DNA of 64,000 nt. It comes from Azotimanducus sp965220185. Lineage in GTDB: Bacteria > Pseudomonadota > Gammaproteobacteria > Pseudomonadales > Azotimanducaceae. Below the pieces are notes generated by a model. That model was not told the DNA's origin. It worked only from the letters and a program-made list of their open reading frames with translations, and did not search any database. The translations under genes and the position numbers were made by a program. The DNA lies in NCBI GenBank assembly GCA_965220185.1, contig OZ244807.1, positions 1,922,001-1,986,000 on the forward strand. Reading direction: 5' to 3'. Shown here one piece after another: positions 26,433 to 35,092 of this stretch (positions within the stretch are counted from its first letter, which is position 1; the number at the start of each line of letters is the position of its first letter).

Positions 26433-26951
26433 ATGGATACGCTCGACGAAGTTCACTCCCGCCTTGTCATCGCCGAATTGAGCAGCCGCTACATGCGCGG
26501 CCTTGATCGGCTCGACAAGGCACTGCTGGCATCCGTCTTTCATGACGATGCCACAACTGACTACGGGTTCATCAAAGCGCCAGCCAGCGAATTTATCGAA
26601 TTCGCGTACAACGCGCTCGCCCAGCACGCTTCAAACCACCATATGATCGGTCAAATCTTGATCGGGTTCGAAGACGATGACACAGCTTTTGGCGAAATCT
26701 ACTTCCAAGCCCAGCATCGGCTCGACATGGGCGGTGAAGACACTGAACTCTTTGTCTCAGGACGCTATTCAGATCGCTACGAGCGGCGTGGCGGCGTATG
26801 GAAAATCGCCCACCGCGCCGAAATCAACGACTGGACGCGAAGCGACCCACCAAGCGACCTGTACTTCCACGCCATGCCTGCTCAGCTTCGCGGCGCGCGT
26901 GGAGAGAATGACTATTCGAGCCAGTTTATTGGCCGGGTTGTCTCGCCGTGA
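26433..26951 (+). CDS. SnoaL-like (NTF2-fold) protein
   Basis: A 172-residue protein with the opening of the SnoaL_4 group: an N-terminal helix (LVIAELSSRYMRGLDRLD) followed by FHDDATTDYG, later SGRYSDRYERRGGVWKIAHRAEINDW. These alpha+beta barrels serve as cyclases, dehydratases or hydrolases, often on aromatic or polyketide substrates. Its 3' end overlaps the convergent monooxygenase gene by 26 bases. Confidence 0.8.
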   Translation: MDTLDEVHSRLVIAELSSRYMRGLDRLDKALLASVFHDDATTDYGFIKAPASEFIEFAYNALAQHASNHHMIGQILIGFEDDDTAFGEIYFQAQHRLDMGGEDTELFVSGRYSDRYERRGGVWKIAHRAEINDWTRSDPPSDLYFHAMPAQLRGARGENDYSSQFIGRVVSP

Positions 26952-27285
26952 AGAAATCAGGCCGCGGCGTGCCGCTGTCATCCATCACCGGCTCAACGAG
27001 GTCCACGCGGTACTTCGACGCATCCATCGAGAGCGGCTTGTACTTGCCGACATGCCCGCCCATCGCGGCAAACCATTGACCGCTGAAGTGGCGGCGCAGC
27101 GCCGACTCATCGGCCCATTGCTCGAACACGCGCACACGGCCAGGATGGTTCATATCCTTTGACCAATCGTAGTGAAGGCAGCCCGGCTGACTCAAAGCAC
27201 CTTTCATGAAGGCATCCCCTTCGGTCAGAAACGCATCGACCCTCTCCGGCGGAAAGTCGATCACGGCGTAGATCACAATTGACAT
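26926..27285 (-). CDS. Antibiotic biosynthesis monooxygenase (ABM)-domain protein
   Basis: A 119-residue protein with a single ABM ferredoxin-like domain, shown by YAVIDFPPERVDAFL, QPGCLHYDW and RVRVFEQWADESALRRHF. Members act as small cofactor-free quinol monooxygenases or heme-degrading enzymes. The ATG at 27285 has GGAG 11 bases upstream; an earlier ATG at 27330 adds an unlikely basic extension. It is cut close by the transposase remnant upstream. Confidence 0.78.
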   Translation of the reverse strand: MSIVIYAVIDFPPERVDAFLTEGDAFMKGALSQPGCLHYDWSKDMNHPGRVRVFEQWADESALRRHFSGQWFAAMGGHVGKYKPLSMDASKYRVDLVEPVMDDSGTPRPDFFTARQPGQ

Positions 27286-27385
27286 GCTATATGGCTCCTT
27301 TGAATCTGAACATCGCAAGCTCAGGCGCATACTGCGATGGAGGGACTGGCCGGTCTCTTTCAGGGATGAGCCAGCGATCCGCCCA

Positions 27386-27784
27386 CGCGAAGGGCGCGTA
27401 GCGACCGCAGCGTGGGCGGATCGCCGAACCGTGCAATTCTACTTCAAGCGACACCTTTCCCACCGCGCCATCCAGGTCGACGGCGGCTCCGAGTTCATGG
27501 CCGAGTTCGAAACCGCCTGCCGCGACCTCGGGCGCCCGCTCTTCGTCCTCCCTCCAAGAGCCCCCAGGCTCAACGGCTGCGTCGAGCGCGCCCACGACGC
27601 CTCCAGAACCGAATTCCGGGCCCGCGACGAAGGCGAACTCACCGCCGCCGAGGCCGCGCCAGCCCTCGCCAAATCCCAACACTTCCACAACGCCGTCAGA
27701 CCACACATGTCACTGGGCTGGAAGACGCCTTTCGAGCACCTTTCTTCTGCCTTGGGACTCCACGACCAGTCTCACATGTGCTGA
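27386..27784 (+). pseudogene. Transposase remnant with integrase core (IS481/IS3-like)
   Basis: This frame encodes the C-terminal half of a DDE integrase-core transposase: QVDGGSEF (second Asp) and NGCVERAHDASRTEF (the catalytic Glu), then FHNAVRPHMSLGWKTPFEH. The N-terminal helix-turn-helix and first Asp are missing, so it cannot be active. The open frame continues upstream to 27284 but that part has no family resemblance. Its end touches MITE-like element B. Confidence 0.8.
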
Positions 27785-27785
27785 A

Positions 27786-28054
27786 CTAGTGTCCTGTGTC
27801 ATAAATAAGTGTGGTTCAGAGTGAGCACAATCGTTGATGGCAAGGCGCGGTCCGCAGGGAATATCGGGCATATTGCCAAGGGCTGCAACGCAGCCATCGG
27901 CGATTGTGCTCGCTCCCGAAGGGCGCGCAGGAGAAGGGCTGTGGCCGCGTTACGTCCCTTGGCAATACGGCCAGGTATTCCCTGCGGGACGTGCCTCGCC
28001 ACAGCCCTTCTCCTGCGCGCTGAATCCACACTTATTTATGACACAGGACACTAG
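27786..28054. mobile_element. MITE-like element B with 29-bp perfect terminal inverted repeats
   Basis: The 269-bp element is bordered by CTAG. Its 29-bp terminal repeats (CTAGTGTCCTGTGTCATAAA..., 27786-27814 and 28026-28054) match perfectly. Inside are two inverted copies (27854-27880 and 27956-27988) of the module also found in MITE-like element A, so the whole forms a long imperfect hairpin. It has no gene. A solo copy of the terminal repeat lies at 49692-49728, after adk. Confidence 0.88.
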
Positions 28055-28212
28055 TGCTCCGTAGGAAGTCACGATAGCGAAAATTCGATCCCGCCGCCCG
28101 TTTGAACGCTCGGTTGAGGATAATATCGAGTCATATTTGACGAGATCGAGCGTTCGAACGGGCGAGTGGGAGCGGATTTGCAGCCGCGAATTTCTACGGC
28201 GCAGGCTCCTAG
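28051..28212. repeat. CTAG-bordered palindromic repeat, copy 1
   Basis: It lies directly against MITE-like element B and shares its CTAG. The core contains an 18-bp stem around GCCCGTTTGAACGCTCG and its complement CGAGCGTTCGAACGGGC, followed by GAGTGGGAGCGGAT and ending GGCGCAGGCTCCTAG. A second copy with the same plan is at 39216-39352. It is probably a small non-autonomous element. It ends 73 bases upstream of the start of the first poly-C gene. Confidence 0.75.
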
Positions 28213-28285
28213 CACACACTTGTCTTTCGGCGGCGAATCCCATAGACTGATAGAATCAGCCCCATTACAATTGGAGATGTCTCCC

Positions 28286-28941
28286 ATGATCAGCTTCACC
28301 CCCCCCCCCCCCCCCCCCAAAAAAACAAAACACATCTTGAACGCCTGACAGCGCTCATCGTCGCATTGGCGGCCCTGCTCGCCCTGCCATCGGCGGTGAT
28401 GGCGCAGAACACCTGCACACCTGCGACATGCACGGTGTCCGCCACCGGCAACATCAACGGCAACTACCTGAGCGGCTGCGGCGGCGACCACTTGCGCTGG
28501 CATGTGCGCCTGTCGTCCACCAATCGCAACGTCCTCTATACAGACTTTGGCGGATCAACCGTCAGAATTGAAGTCAAAACCCAGCCAACCGCTGAATGGA
28601 ACCAGCTGGAATGGCGGCGCCAGGGCAGAGCGTGGCAAAATTTCGCCCCGGGTCGAGATGCCGGTTATGCTACTTTTGGAACCGGAGCCTTGGACACGGA
28701 CTTCACCCTGGATATCCGGCCCAGGGCCGGGGCCGTGATCAAGGGCTTTGGCGCGGGCATCGGAAGCGGCATGATGGCCTTCTGGGTTGATGAAATTACG
28801 AGGACCCCCAAGCTGTTTGCAGACAGGAAAACCAGCACCACCGCCTTCTTCTCAAGTGGCGAGGGCTGCGGCCGCAGCCTGCCCTCCGGCTATAACGAGC
28901 CGGACGGCCATGTCTATGAGGACGGGGTGCGCATCCGCTGA
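28286..28941 (+). CDS. Poly-C tract secreted protein A, frame currently off
   Basis: A GGAG site precedes an ATG at 28286 (M I S F T), then a C20 tract. From the ATG the frame stops at a TGA at 28346. The frame that stays open to 28941 is shifted: just after the tract it encodes a basic n-region (K N K T H L E R), a hydrophobic core LTALIVALAALLALP and a cleavage site VMAQN, then a 180-residue mature domain with cysteines in CTPATCTV and CGG. One extra C (C21), or two fewer, would join ATG and signal peptide through a proline run. The mature part matches no family I know and would be exported. Confidence 0.7.
28299..28318 (+). repeat. Poly-C20 tract, predicted phase-variation switch
   Basis: Twenty consecutive C bases followed by seven A bases, inside the 5' coding region of secreted protein A. 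Tract lengths giving a full-length product are 18 or 21. Slipped-strand mispairing at G/C tracts of this length is a known cause of phase variation. The exact count in any read set may differ because such tracts are hard to sequence. Confidence 0.85.
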
Positions 28942-28949
28942 CCAAAGGG

Positions 28950-28988
28950 AGCCGGTCCCACAGGCCGCCCCTGGCCCGTGGACCGGCT
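28950..28988 (+). terminator. Strong hairpin after secreted protein A
   Basis: AGCCGGTCC pairs with GGACCGGCT, nine base pairs around a GC-rich loop that itself can pair. No T-run follows, so if it terminates transcription it is not of the classical type. Confidence 0.4.
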
Positions 28989-29093
28989 GGCTTATGCCGG
29001 CAGGCACGATCTTCGAGCCAAGCCACCACCGTGATTTTCAAACTGAGACAGTACTGGCGCACAATACCCTCTTTTGCCGCCGAGGTGCACAGC

Positions 29094-30080
29094 ATGCGAC
29101 TGCCGAGCCTTGAAGATGTACGCCGAGCAGGCGAGGTCATCTATCAGGACCTCGCCCCTACGCCACAAATCTGCTGGCCATTACTGTCGAATCGAGTCGG
29201 CGCCGAAGTGTGGGTGAAGCATGAGAACATGCTGCCCGTCGGCGCTTTCAAGATACGCGGCGGGCTGTTCTACATGCACGAGCTTGCCAACTCCGATTGC
29301 AAGCCGCCAGGCGTCATCACCGCCACACGCGGCAATCATGGGCAATCCATCGCCTTCGCGGCCGCCAAGCACGGCATCAAAGCAGTTATCGTCGTGCCAA
29401 GAGGCAACTGCGCAGCGAAAAACCATGCCATGCAGAGCCTTGGCGCCGAGCTGATCGAACATGGCGAGGACTTTGACACAGCCTCGGAGCATGCTCGCGA
29501 GCTGGCGTGTTCTGCTGGGTTGATGCCTATCGCTTCGTTTGACCCGTGTCTTGTTGCCGGCGTTGCGACCTACGCGCTTGAATTCTTTGAAGCTGTGCAA
29601 GGGCTCGACACCATCTATGTGCCGATCGGAATGGGCTCCGGCATCTGCGGCGTCATCGCCATGCGTGAAGCGCTCGAGCTCGCCACTGAAGTCGTTGGCG
29701 TCGTTGCCAGGGAAGCCAATACCTACCCTTTGTCCATGGCCGCAGGCCATCCGGTGACGACCAACTCGGCCGACACGATCGCCGATGGCCTCGCGATCAG
29801 AAAAGCCAACTCACAAGCGCTCGAAATCATCGCACAGCACGCAGCGCGCATTGTCGAGGTCAGCGAAACTGAGATTCGCAGCGCCATTCGCTGCTACCAA
29901 GGCGATTGCGGCCAGATCGCCGAAGGGGCGGCAGCCGCTGCGCTCGCCGCGCTCATGCAGGAGCAAGGCAAAATGGCGGGCAAGCGTGTCGGGCTGGTGC
30001 TGTCGGGCAGCAATATTGGCCGCGAACTGTACACGGATGTTCTCGCGCAGAATTTAGTCAGCCAGGCAGCGACTACTTAA
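29094..30080 (+). CDS. PLP-dependent threonine dehydratase-like enzyme
   Basis: A 328-residue fold-type II PLP enzyme. The Schiff-base lysine is K53 in GAFKIRGG; TRGNHGQS binds the substrate carboxylate and the PIGMGSGICG loop binds phosphate. Family members deaminate threonine or serine, racemise serine, or act on related amino acids such as 3-hydroxyaspartate; I cannot choose. There is no C-terminal ACT domain, so no isoleucine feedback. The ATG at 29094 was chosen for its match to the family start and a GAGG 9 bases upstream. The stop overlaps the convergent holB stop by 8 bases. Confidence 0.85.
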   Translation: MRLPSLEDVRRAGEVIYQDLAPTPQICWPLLSNRVGAEVWVKHENMLPVGAFKIRGGLFYMHELANSDCKPPGVITATRGNHGQSIAFAAAKHGIKAVIVVPRGNCAAKNHAMQSLGAELIEHGEDFDTASEHARELACSAGLMPIASFDPCLVAGVATYALEFFEAVQGLDTIYVPIGMGSGICGVIAMREALELATEVVGVVAREANTYPLSMAAGHPVTTNSADTIADGLAIRKANSQALEIIAQHAARIVEVSETEIRSAIRCYQGDCGQIAEGAAAAALAALMQEQGKMAGKRVGLVLSGSNIGRELYTDVLAQNLVSQAATT

Positions 30081-30978
30081 TACGGGACCATTCGGTCACA
30101 AGATTGCCGGCAGTGAGACGCACGTTCAACGCGATGCCGTCATGCGTCATGCGTCGAACGTCCGTTAATCGGCACCAGAACTTCCAGATGCGCTCAGGGT
30201 CGAGGGCCGCATCGCTGAGAATCGCCGATCTTGGCTGCATCATCGAAGCGCAGTAGCGCATCCATATCGCGAGCCATGTATCAGCATCAAGATCGCACAG
30301 AACATCCACAAGCTTCGCCTGCCCTCGCCCCTGCACAGCTTCGGTCAGCATCGGGCCGAGGAGCGGTGTGCTGTGGAAGAGCGCTTGATCTGCCGCCAGC
30401 GGCGCGCCGCCCGATTCAAACAGATAGCTGGCAATGACCGCTTCCTCTATGTCTCCGTGTCGGCCGGCGAGCCAGGCGATAGCGTCTGGGCGAGTCGGCG
30501 TCTTCGTTTCAATTCGCTGCACACGAGAACGTATCGTCGGCAACAGGCGCGCAGGCACATGGCTGAGCAAAATCAGAAGGCTGCCGAGCGGCGGCTCTTC
30601 GAGCGTTTTCAAGAAGGCGTTACTCGCCGCGCGCGTCATGCGATGCGCATCGTTCACGACCACGACTTTTCTACCAACCAACTGCGGCGTGAGATGCAGC
30701 CACGCATCAAGCTCGCGAATCGTCTCAATAGAAAGGCTCGCTTTGCCGCCATCGGGCTCCACGAGCCTGAGGTCCGCGTGAGCAAGCGCATGGCTCTTCA
30801 ACTCAGGGAACATCCCGCTCTGCTCCCCGAGCGCACGCAAGGCAAGAGCGTCCGCGAGATGCTCAATGCCGATGCCAGCAGGGCCGGTCAACAACATCCC
30901 GTGCGGTGTTCTCTCTTGCTGCTCGAGCGCTTCAATACGCTGCCAAGGCGCCTCAAGCCAAGGAGGAAGCTGTTTCAC
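30073..30978 (-). CDS. holB: DNA polymerase III delta' subunit HolB
   Basis: A 301-residue clamp-loader subunit. It opens PPWLEAPWQRIEAL and has GMLLTGPAGIGIEHLADALA (P-loop region, degenerate as in delta'), VVVNDAHRMTRAASNAFLKTLEEPP (Walker B region and the SRC-adjacent sensor), and RSRVQRIE. The zinc-binding cysteines found in many DnaX/HolB proteins are absent. It overlaps tmk by 4 bases, the common tmk-holB arrangement. Confidence 0.92.
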   Translation of the reverse strand: MKQLPPWLEAPWQRIEALEQQERTPHGMLLTGPAGIGIEHLADALALRALGEQSGMFPELKSHALAHADLRLVEPDGGKASLSIETIRELDAWLHLTPQLVGRKVVVVNDAHRMTRAASNAFLKTLEEPPLGSLLILLSHVPARLLPTIRSRVQRIETKTPTRPDAIAWLAGRHGDIEEAVIASYLFESGGAPLAADQALFHSTPLLGPMLTEAVQGRGQAKLVDVLCDLDADTWLAIWMRYCASMMQPRSAILSDAALDPERIWKFWCRLTDVRRMTHDGIALNVRLTAGNLVTEWSRIK

Positions 30979-31598
30979 GCGAGAGTTCCGAAGTGCGCTT
31001 CGACTGCCGCCACTGCCTGGCGTCGGACTTCCAAAGCTGGCCGCGAAGCATCAATCACAACAAAGCGATTCGAGGCGCGCGCGCGCTCAAGATAGTTGCT
31101 CCGAACACGTTCCAAGAACGCCAAGGACTCACTTTCGTAGCGGTCTGCCTTATGTGAAGCGATTCTCTTAAGCCCTTCCTCTGGCGCAAGGTCAAAGAGC
31201 AGCGTCAAGTCGGGATCACGCTTTGGATGCACGAGCTGTGAGAGTGTGTCAATCCACGCCGCAGGGATGCCGCTGCCGCCGCCTTGGTAGGCGTGCGTGG
31301 CATCAGTGAAGCGATCGCAAAGCACGACCTTGCCGCGATTGATCGCCGGCTCAATCACTTCGACGAGATGCGCCCTGCGACTCGCAAAGTGCAGCAGTAG
31401 CTCAGTGACGGGGTCGAGCGTTTCGGCGTCAGACCACAGGAGCATCTCGCGGATTGCCTCGGCAACGCGCGTACCGCCAGGCTCGCGCGTCGTCACCACC
31501 TCCCTGCCACGCTCTTCAAGGAAACTGGTGATGTGCGGAACACACGTCGATTTACCGACACCCTCAACGCCTTCCAAAGTAATGAACCAGCCCGCCAT
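30975..31598 (-). CDS. tmk: Thymidylate kinase
   Basis: A 207-residue kinase that phosphorylates dTMP to dTDP. The P-loop GVEGVGKST is at residues 10-18, followed by TREPGGT (substrate binding) and LCDRFTDATHAYQGGG (DRx motif). The LID region contains the basic residues of KADRYESE. It lies between mltG and holB in the acpP-fabF-mltG-tmk-holB cluster. Confidence 0.95.
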   Translation of the reverse strand: MAGWFITLEGVEGVGKSTCVPHITSFLEERGREVVTTREPGGTRVAEAIREMLLWSDAETLDPVTELLLHFASRRAHLVEVIEPAINRGKVVLCDRFTDATHAYQGGGSGIPAAWIDTLSQLVHPKRDPDLTLLFDLAPEEGLKRIASHKADRYESESLAFLERVRSNYLERARASNRFVVIDASRPALEVRRQAVAAVEAHFGTLA

Positions 31599-31659
31599 CT
31601 AATGTCCTGCCTTGCCAATGGGCGAAATGACACGGTGCCTAAAACCCACGAATGAACCG

Positions 31660-32691
31660 CTAGCGTCGCTTCACAAACTTACGCACAGCGCGATTGTGCT
31701 CTGTAAGGCTTGTGCTGAACTCGCTGCTGCCGTCGCCGCGAGCCACGAAGTATTTCCACGGCCCCTTCCTAGGCTTCGCTGCGGCATAGAGGGAATGACG
31801 GCTGACAAGGGCAATAGGTGACGGCGGCAGGCCATGGCGTGTGTAGGTATTGTAGGGCGTGTCCTCACGAAGGTGTCTCTTCAAGAGGTCGCCGACAAAT
31901 GCGTCGCCGAGGCCATAAATTACCGTCGGGTCCGCTTGCAGCCTCATGCCTGCCTTCAAACGATTGGCAAATACGCGGCTGATGCGAAACGAATCGCTGC
32001 GTGTCCCTGATTCCTTCTCAATGATAGATGCCAGAATCAGGAGCTCGTAGGGTGCGCCGAGTGGCAGGTCTGGGTCCCGCGCTTCCCAAGCGCGTGCGAG
32101 TTCAGTCGCAAGCGCCTCGGCGGCACGGCGCAATAGGTCTTCGCCCCGCTCATCACTCGTGTACACATAGGTATCTGGCAATACCGAGCCTTCGCCGTGT
32201 GCCCAAGGCAGGCCAAGCCAAGTGCCAAGCGATTCAATGGATGGAAGCTCCTCGCCGAGCGCAAGTTTTGTATTGCGCGAAAGATGCGCCATCACATCCT
32301 CCATGCGCCATCCTTCGATCAGCGTGAGCCGGTAGGTCGCGACATCGCCGTCGCGCAATCTCCGCAGCAGATCTCGGACAGTCTCGCCGCGCTTCACGAA
32401 ATACTCGCCGGCAAGAATGTGCCGCTCGCCGCGGGAAGCACGTGCATAGGCATTGAATTTCCACGCCGAATCAATCAACCCGGACGCTTCGAGGCGTGCT
32501 GCAAGCTCGTTCAAGCCTTGGCCTGAAGGCACAATAAGGAGGTGCTTGTCGCCTTTGATTTTGATGGGCTCGAAGCGAACTTCGGAAACGACATAGACTA
32601 GCAGCGCAAGTATCAGGCCGCCTATCAACAACGCCACGGATACGCCCCATTGCAGGGCATTGAATGAGCGCGCCGACAGTGGGTCAGACAC
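31660..32691 (-). CDS. mltG: Endolytic murein transglycosylase MltG
   Basis: A 343-residue inner-membrane protein with one N-terminal membrane helix (VSVALLIGGLILALLVYVV) and a YceG/MltG domain: ILASIIEKESG with the catalytic Glu, RVFANRLKAGMRLQADPTVIYGLG, and YNTYTRHGLPPSPI. It cuts nascent glycan strands and sets their length. The start is taken as GTG at 32691, overlapping the fabF stop by 8 bases (GTGTCTGA); the frame is open further upstream but lies within fabF. The length matches E. coli MltG. Confidence 0.9.
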   Translation of the reverse strand: MSDPLSARSFNALQWGVSVALLIGGLILALLVYVVSEVRFEPIKIKGDKHLLIVPSGQGLNELAARLEASGLIDSAWKFNAYARASRGERHILAGEYFVKRGETVRDLLRRLRDGDVATYRLTLIEGWRMEDVMAHLSRNTKLALGEELPSIESLGTWLGLPWAHGEGSVLPDTYVYTSDERGEDLLRRAAEALATELARAWEARDPDLPLGAPYELLILASIIEKESGTRSDSFRISRVFANRLKAGMRLQADPTVIYGLGDAFVGDLLKRHLREDTPYNTYTRHGLPPSPIALVSRHSLYAAAKPRKGPWKYFVARGDGSSEFSTSLTEHNRAVRKFVKRR

Positions 32692-33919
32692 GTGCGAGGA
32701 TAAGGGTGCCGTTGGTGCCGCCGAAGCCGAAAGAGTTGGTGAGCGCGCAGTCGATACGCATTTGGCGCGACTCATGCGGCACGTAGTCGAGGTCGCAGCC
32801 TTCGTCAGGCTGGTGCAGATTAATTGTTGGCGGTGCGACATTATCGCGAATAGCGAGCAGCGTGATAATAGCTTCAACCGCGCCCGATGCGCCGAGCAGG
32901 TGACCAATCATGGATTTGCTCGAACTTACAGGAATGCGCGTGCCTTCTCCGAAAACGGCCTTAATGGCATCGGTTTCCGCGACATCACCCAAAGGCGTCG
33001 ATGTGCCATGTGCATTGATGTACTGAATCTCATCGGGGGCTATGCCTGCATCGTCAAGCGCGTTTCTCATGGAGGCCGCTGCGCCCTTGCCGCCTTCCTG
33101 CGGCTGCGTCACATGAAAGGCGTCTGCGCTCATGCCAAAACCCTTGATTTCACCGTAAACCTGGGCATTGCGCGCCTTTGCGTGGTCCAATTCCTCAAGC
33201 ACCATCACACCAGCGCCGTCGCCGAGCACAAATCCATCGCGATCAACATCCCACGGCCTCGATGCGCCCTCCGGATCGTCGTTTCGCATCGACAGTGCCT
33301 TCATCGAAGCAAAGCCGGCAAGCGTCAATTCGGAGATCGACGCCTCGCTGCCGCCAGCGACCATGACATCAGCTTCCCCGTACTGCACCATGCGAGCAGC
33401 CAAGCCGATGCTGTGCGCGCCAGTTGTACAGGCCGTTGCCAGCGCGATATTTGGTCCGCCGAAGCCATGGCTGATGGACACGTTGCCAGATACCATATTG
33501 ATGATGCTAGACGGGACGAAGAACGGGGACACTCTACGAGGCCCTTTCTCCGCTAGAAGAAGCGCGTTTTGCATGATGGTGCCGATGCCGCCAATACCGG
33601 AACCAAGGGCAACGCCAATGCGCGCGGGGTCGGTCTCGTCAGTTGAAATGCCAGCATCGGAAATGGCCTGGTCTGCCGCCACGCAGCCGTATTGGACAAA
33701 CGAGTCGAGCCGCCTCGCTTCCTTGGCGTCCATGTGCTCGCCGACATCGAAATCCTTCACCATCGCCGCGAAGCTGACGCGGTATGCGCTTGCATCAAAA
33801 GCAGCAATGGGTGCGGCGCCGCTTTTGCCGGCAACAATCGCGTCCCAGCCTTCGCGAACGGTGTTCCCGACCGGGCACAAAAGGCCAAGGCCGGTGATGA
33901 CTACGCGTCGTCCCTTCAC
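32684..33919 (-). CDS. fabF: Beta-ketoacyl-ACP synthase II FabF
   Basis: A 411-residue condensing enzyme of fatty acid elongation. The catalytic triad is C164 in ATACTTGAHS, a His in NAHGTSTPLGD and a His in SMIGHLLGASG. The C-terminal NSFGFGGTNGTLIL is also typical. It follows acpP by 50 bases and leads into mltG, matching the usual gammaproteobacterial fatty-acid cluster without fabD and fabG here. Confidence 0.96.
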   Translation of the reverse strand: MKGRRVVITGLGLLCPVGNTVREGWDAIVAGKSGAAPIAAFDASAYRVSFAAMVKDFDVGEHMDAKEARRLDSFVQYGCVAADQAISDAGISTDETDPARIGVALGSGIGGIGTIMQNALLLAEKGPRRVSPFFVPSSIINMVSGNVSISHGFGGPNIALATACTTGAHSIGLAARMVQYGEADVMVAGGSEASISELTLAGFASMKALSMRNDDPEGASRPWDVDRDGFVLGDGAGVMVLEELDHAKARNAQVYGEIKGFGMSADAFHVTQPQEGGKGAAASMRNALDDAGIAPDEIQYINAHGTSTPLGDVAETDAIKAVFGEGTRIPVSSSKSMIGHLLGASGAVEAIITLLAIRDNVAPPTINLHQPDEGCDLDYVPHESRQMRIDCALTNSFGFGGTNGTLILARV

Positions 33920-33969
33920 GTTTTTCCAGCCGGTGTTGGCTTGCCAGCTTGAGCACTAGTGTCGAAGCT

Positions 33970-34209
33970 TCAGTCGTCGACGGACTTCAGTACGTAGTCG
34001 ATTGCCTCTTGCACGGTTGTAATGTTTTCGGCGTCCTCGTCGGGAATCTCGGTTTCGAATTCCTCTTCGAGCGCCATCACCAGCTCGACCGTATCGAGCG
34101 AATCTGCACCCAAATCATCCACAAATGACGCCTCAGGCGTCACCTCTGATTCGTTTACACCTAGTTGTTCAACGATGAGTTTCTTGACTCGCTCTTCGAC
34201 ACTGCTCAT
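33970..34209 (-). CDS. acpP: Acyl carrier protein
   Basis: A 79-residue acidic four-helix protein. The phosphopantetheine attachment serine is S37 in DDLGADSLDTVELVMALE. It carries growing fatty acyl chains for FabF and others. It is the first gene of the acpP-fabF-mltG-tmk-holB run. The 156 bases upstream, to 34365, hold its promoter region but no box I can state with confidence. Confidence 0.97.
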   Translation of the reverse strand: MSSVEERVKKLIVEQLGVNESEVTPEASFVDDLGADSLDTVELVMALEEEFETEIPDEDAENITTVQEAIDYVLKSVDD

Positions 34210-34365
34210 GAAGTTTCCTCAGGGCGGATGCGCTTGCCTTGCCTGCGCGACTCGTCGATACAGATGCGTGATCGCATCGATCGCGTGTTTGCCGTGCACG
34301 CTTGGCGCTTGCGCGAAGCCGGAATTGTAGTGCTTCGGCAAGTTGGTTTCAACCAGAGAGCGCGT

Positions 34366-34578
34366 CTAGAGACGCTCGATCTCGTCCTTCAGACGCGACT
34401 TTCTGTCGGTCACAATCGACTCTAGCGTCGCGACACGCCGCATCAGCGCGTTGATGTCATCGTCGCGCGCGCAGGCTTGGTCAGTCGGCTTGCGGCGCTG
34501 CTGCCTGAGCCATGCTTGATATGCCGAAAGCCCAAGGCTGGCAAGGACAATGATCGTAAGAAAAGTCCATAAATCCAT
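34366..34578 (-). CDS. PspB-like small membrane protein at the end of the psp operon
   Basis: A 70-residue protein with an N-terminal membrane helix (FLTIIVLASLGLSAYQAWL) and a cytoplasmic coiled tail ending RVATLESIVTDRKSRLKDEIERL. The tail resembles the heptad region of PspB and the C-terminus of the PspC next to it, so it probably joins the same membrane sensor assembly. It is not a standard named Psp protein. It follows pspC by 66 bases. Confidence 0.6.
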   Translation of the reverse strand: MDLWTFLTIIVLASLGLSAYQAWLRQQRRKPTDQACARDDDINALMRRVATLESIVTDRKSRLKDEIERL

Positions 34579-34644
34579 GATATATCTCTATTATCTTCAT
34601 GAACGGATGAGCCTGAAGCAATCTTCAGAAATGCGCATCAACCA

Positions 34645-35088
34645 TCAAAGTTGGTCGAATTCCCGACGCGCGCGGAAGTTCGAGTCGGTCACTGTTTGCT
34701 CAAGCTTCTGAATCCGACGATCAATCTCTTGAAACGCCTTCGAGAGTGTCCGCAGACTGATTCGGCCAGCATAGCGCCCGCCGAACTCAGGCGCCACCGG
34801 GTCGTGACTCGAAACATCCGGTCGCCGCGCGCGCTCCTGCCTACGCGCTTCGTCTGAGCGCGGCAAGATAATCCACGCGATGATGTAGGCGATTAGGACG
34901 ACTTGCGCGAAAAATAGTCCCGCCACCACCGCAGCGACACGCACCACCCAGGTTTCGACGCCCCAGTAGCCAGCAAGTCCTGCGCAGACGCCTGCGATCT
35001 TTTTTCGCTCCATATCGCGCACAAGACGCGGCCTATGGAAGGATTCCCATCCTCTGTCACGATTGTTTTCATCATTGTTGGTCAACAT
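34645..35088 (-). CDS. pspC: Phage shock protein PspC
   Basis: A 147-residue protein with the PspC domain at residues 30-80: KKIAGVCAGLAGYWGVETWVVR and two close membrane helices. A coiled segment (FQEIDRRIQKLEQTVTDSN) closes the protein. PspC with PspB senses envelope stress and relieves PspA inhibition of PspF. The ATG at 35088 has GGAGGG 11 bases upstream, within the end of pspB; an in-frame ATG at 35124 lies inside pspB and lacks it. Confidence 0.93.
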   Translation of the reverse strand: MLTNNDENNRDRGWESFHRPRLVRDMERKKIAGVCAGLAGYWGVETWVVRVAAVVAGLFFAQVVLIAYIIAWIILPRSDEARRQERARRPDVSSHDPVAPEFGGRYAGRISLRTLSKAFQEIDRRIQKLEQTVTDSNFRARREFDQL

Positions 35089-35092
35089 GTAT

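Noticed and set aside
27839..28054. Several overlapping short frames inside MITE-like element B
   Set aside because: They arise from the palindromic structure on both strands and have no ribosome-binding sites.
28299..28318. Poly-C tract as a sequencing or assembly artefact
   Set aside because: Homopolymer length errors are likely in count, but tracts at the same position relative to signal peptides in two genes, and a decayed one in a third, are unlikely to be artefacts. I keep the tracts and treat the exact lengths as uncertain.
33952..33966. CTAG with GAGCA/TGTC flanks between fabF and acpP as an element insertion
   Set aside because: Only about 13 bases resemble the CTAG-type ends, nothing lies between them, and the acpP-fabF spacing is normal.
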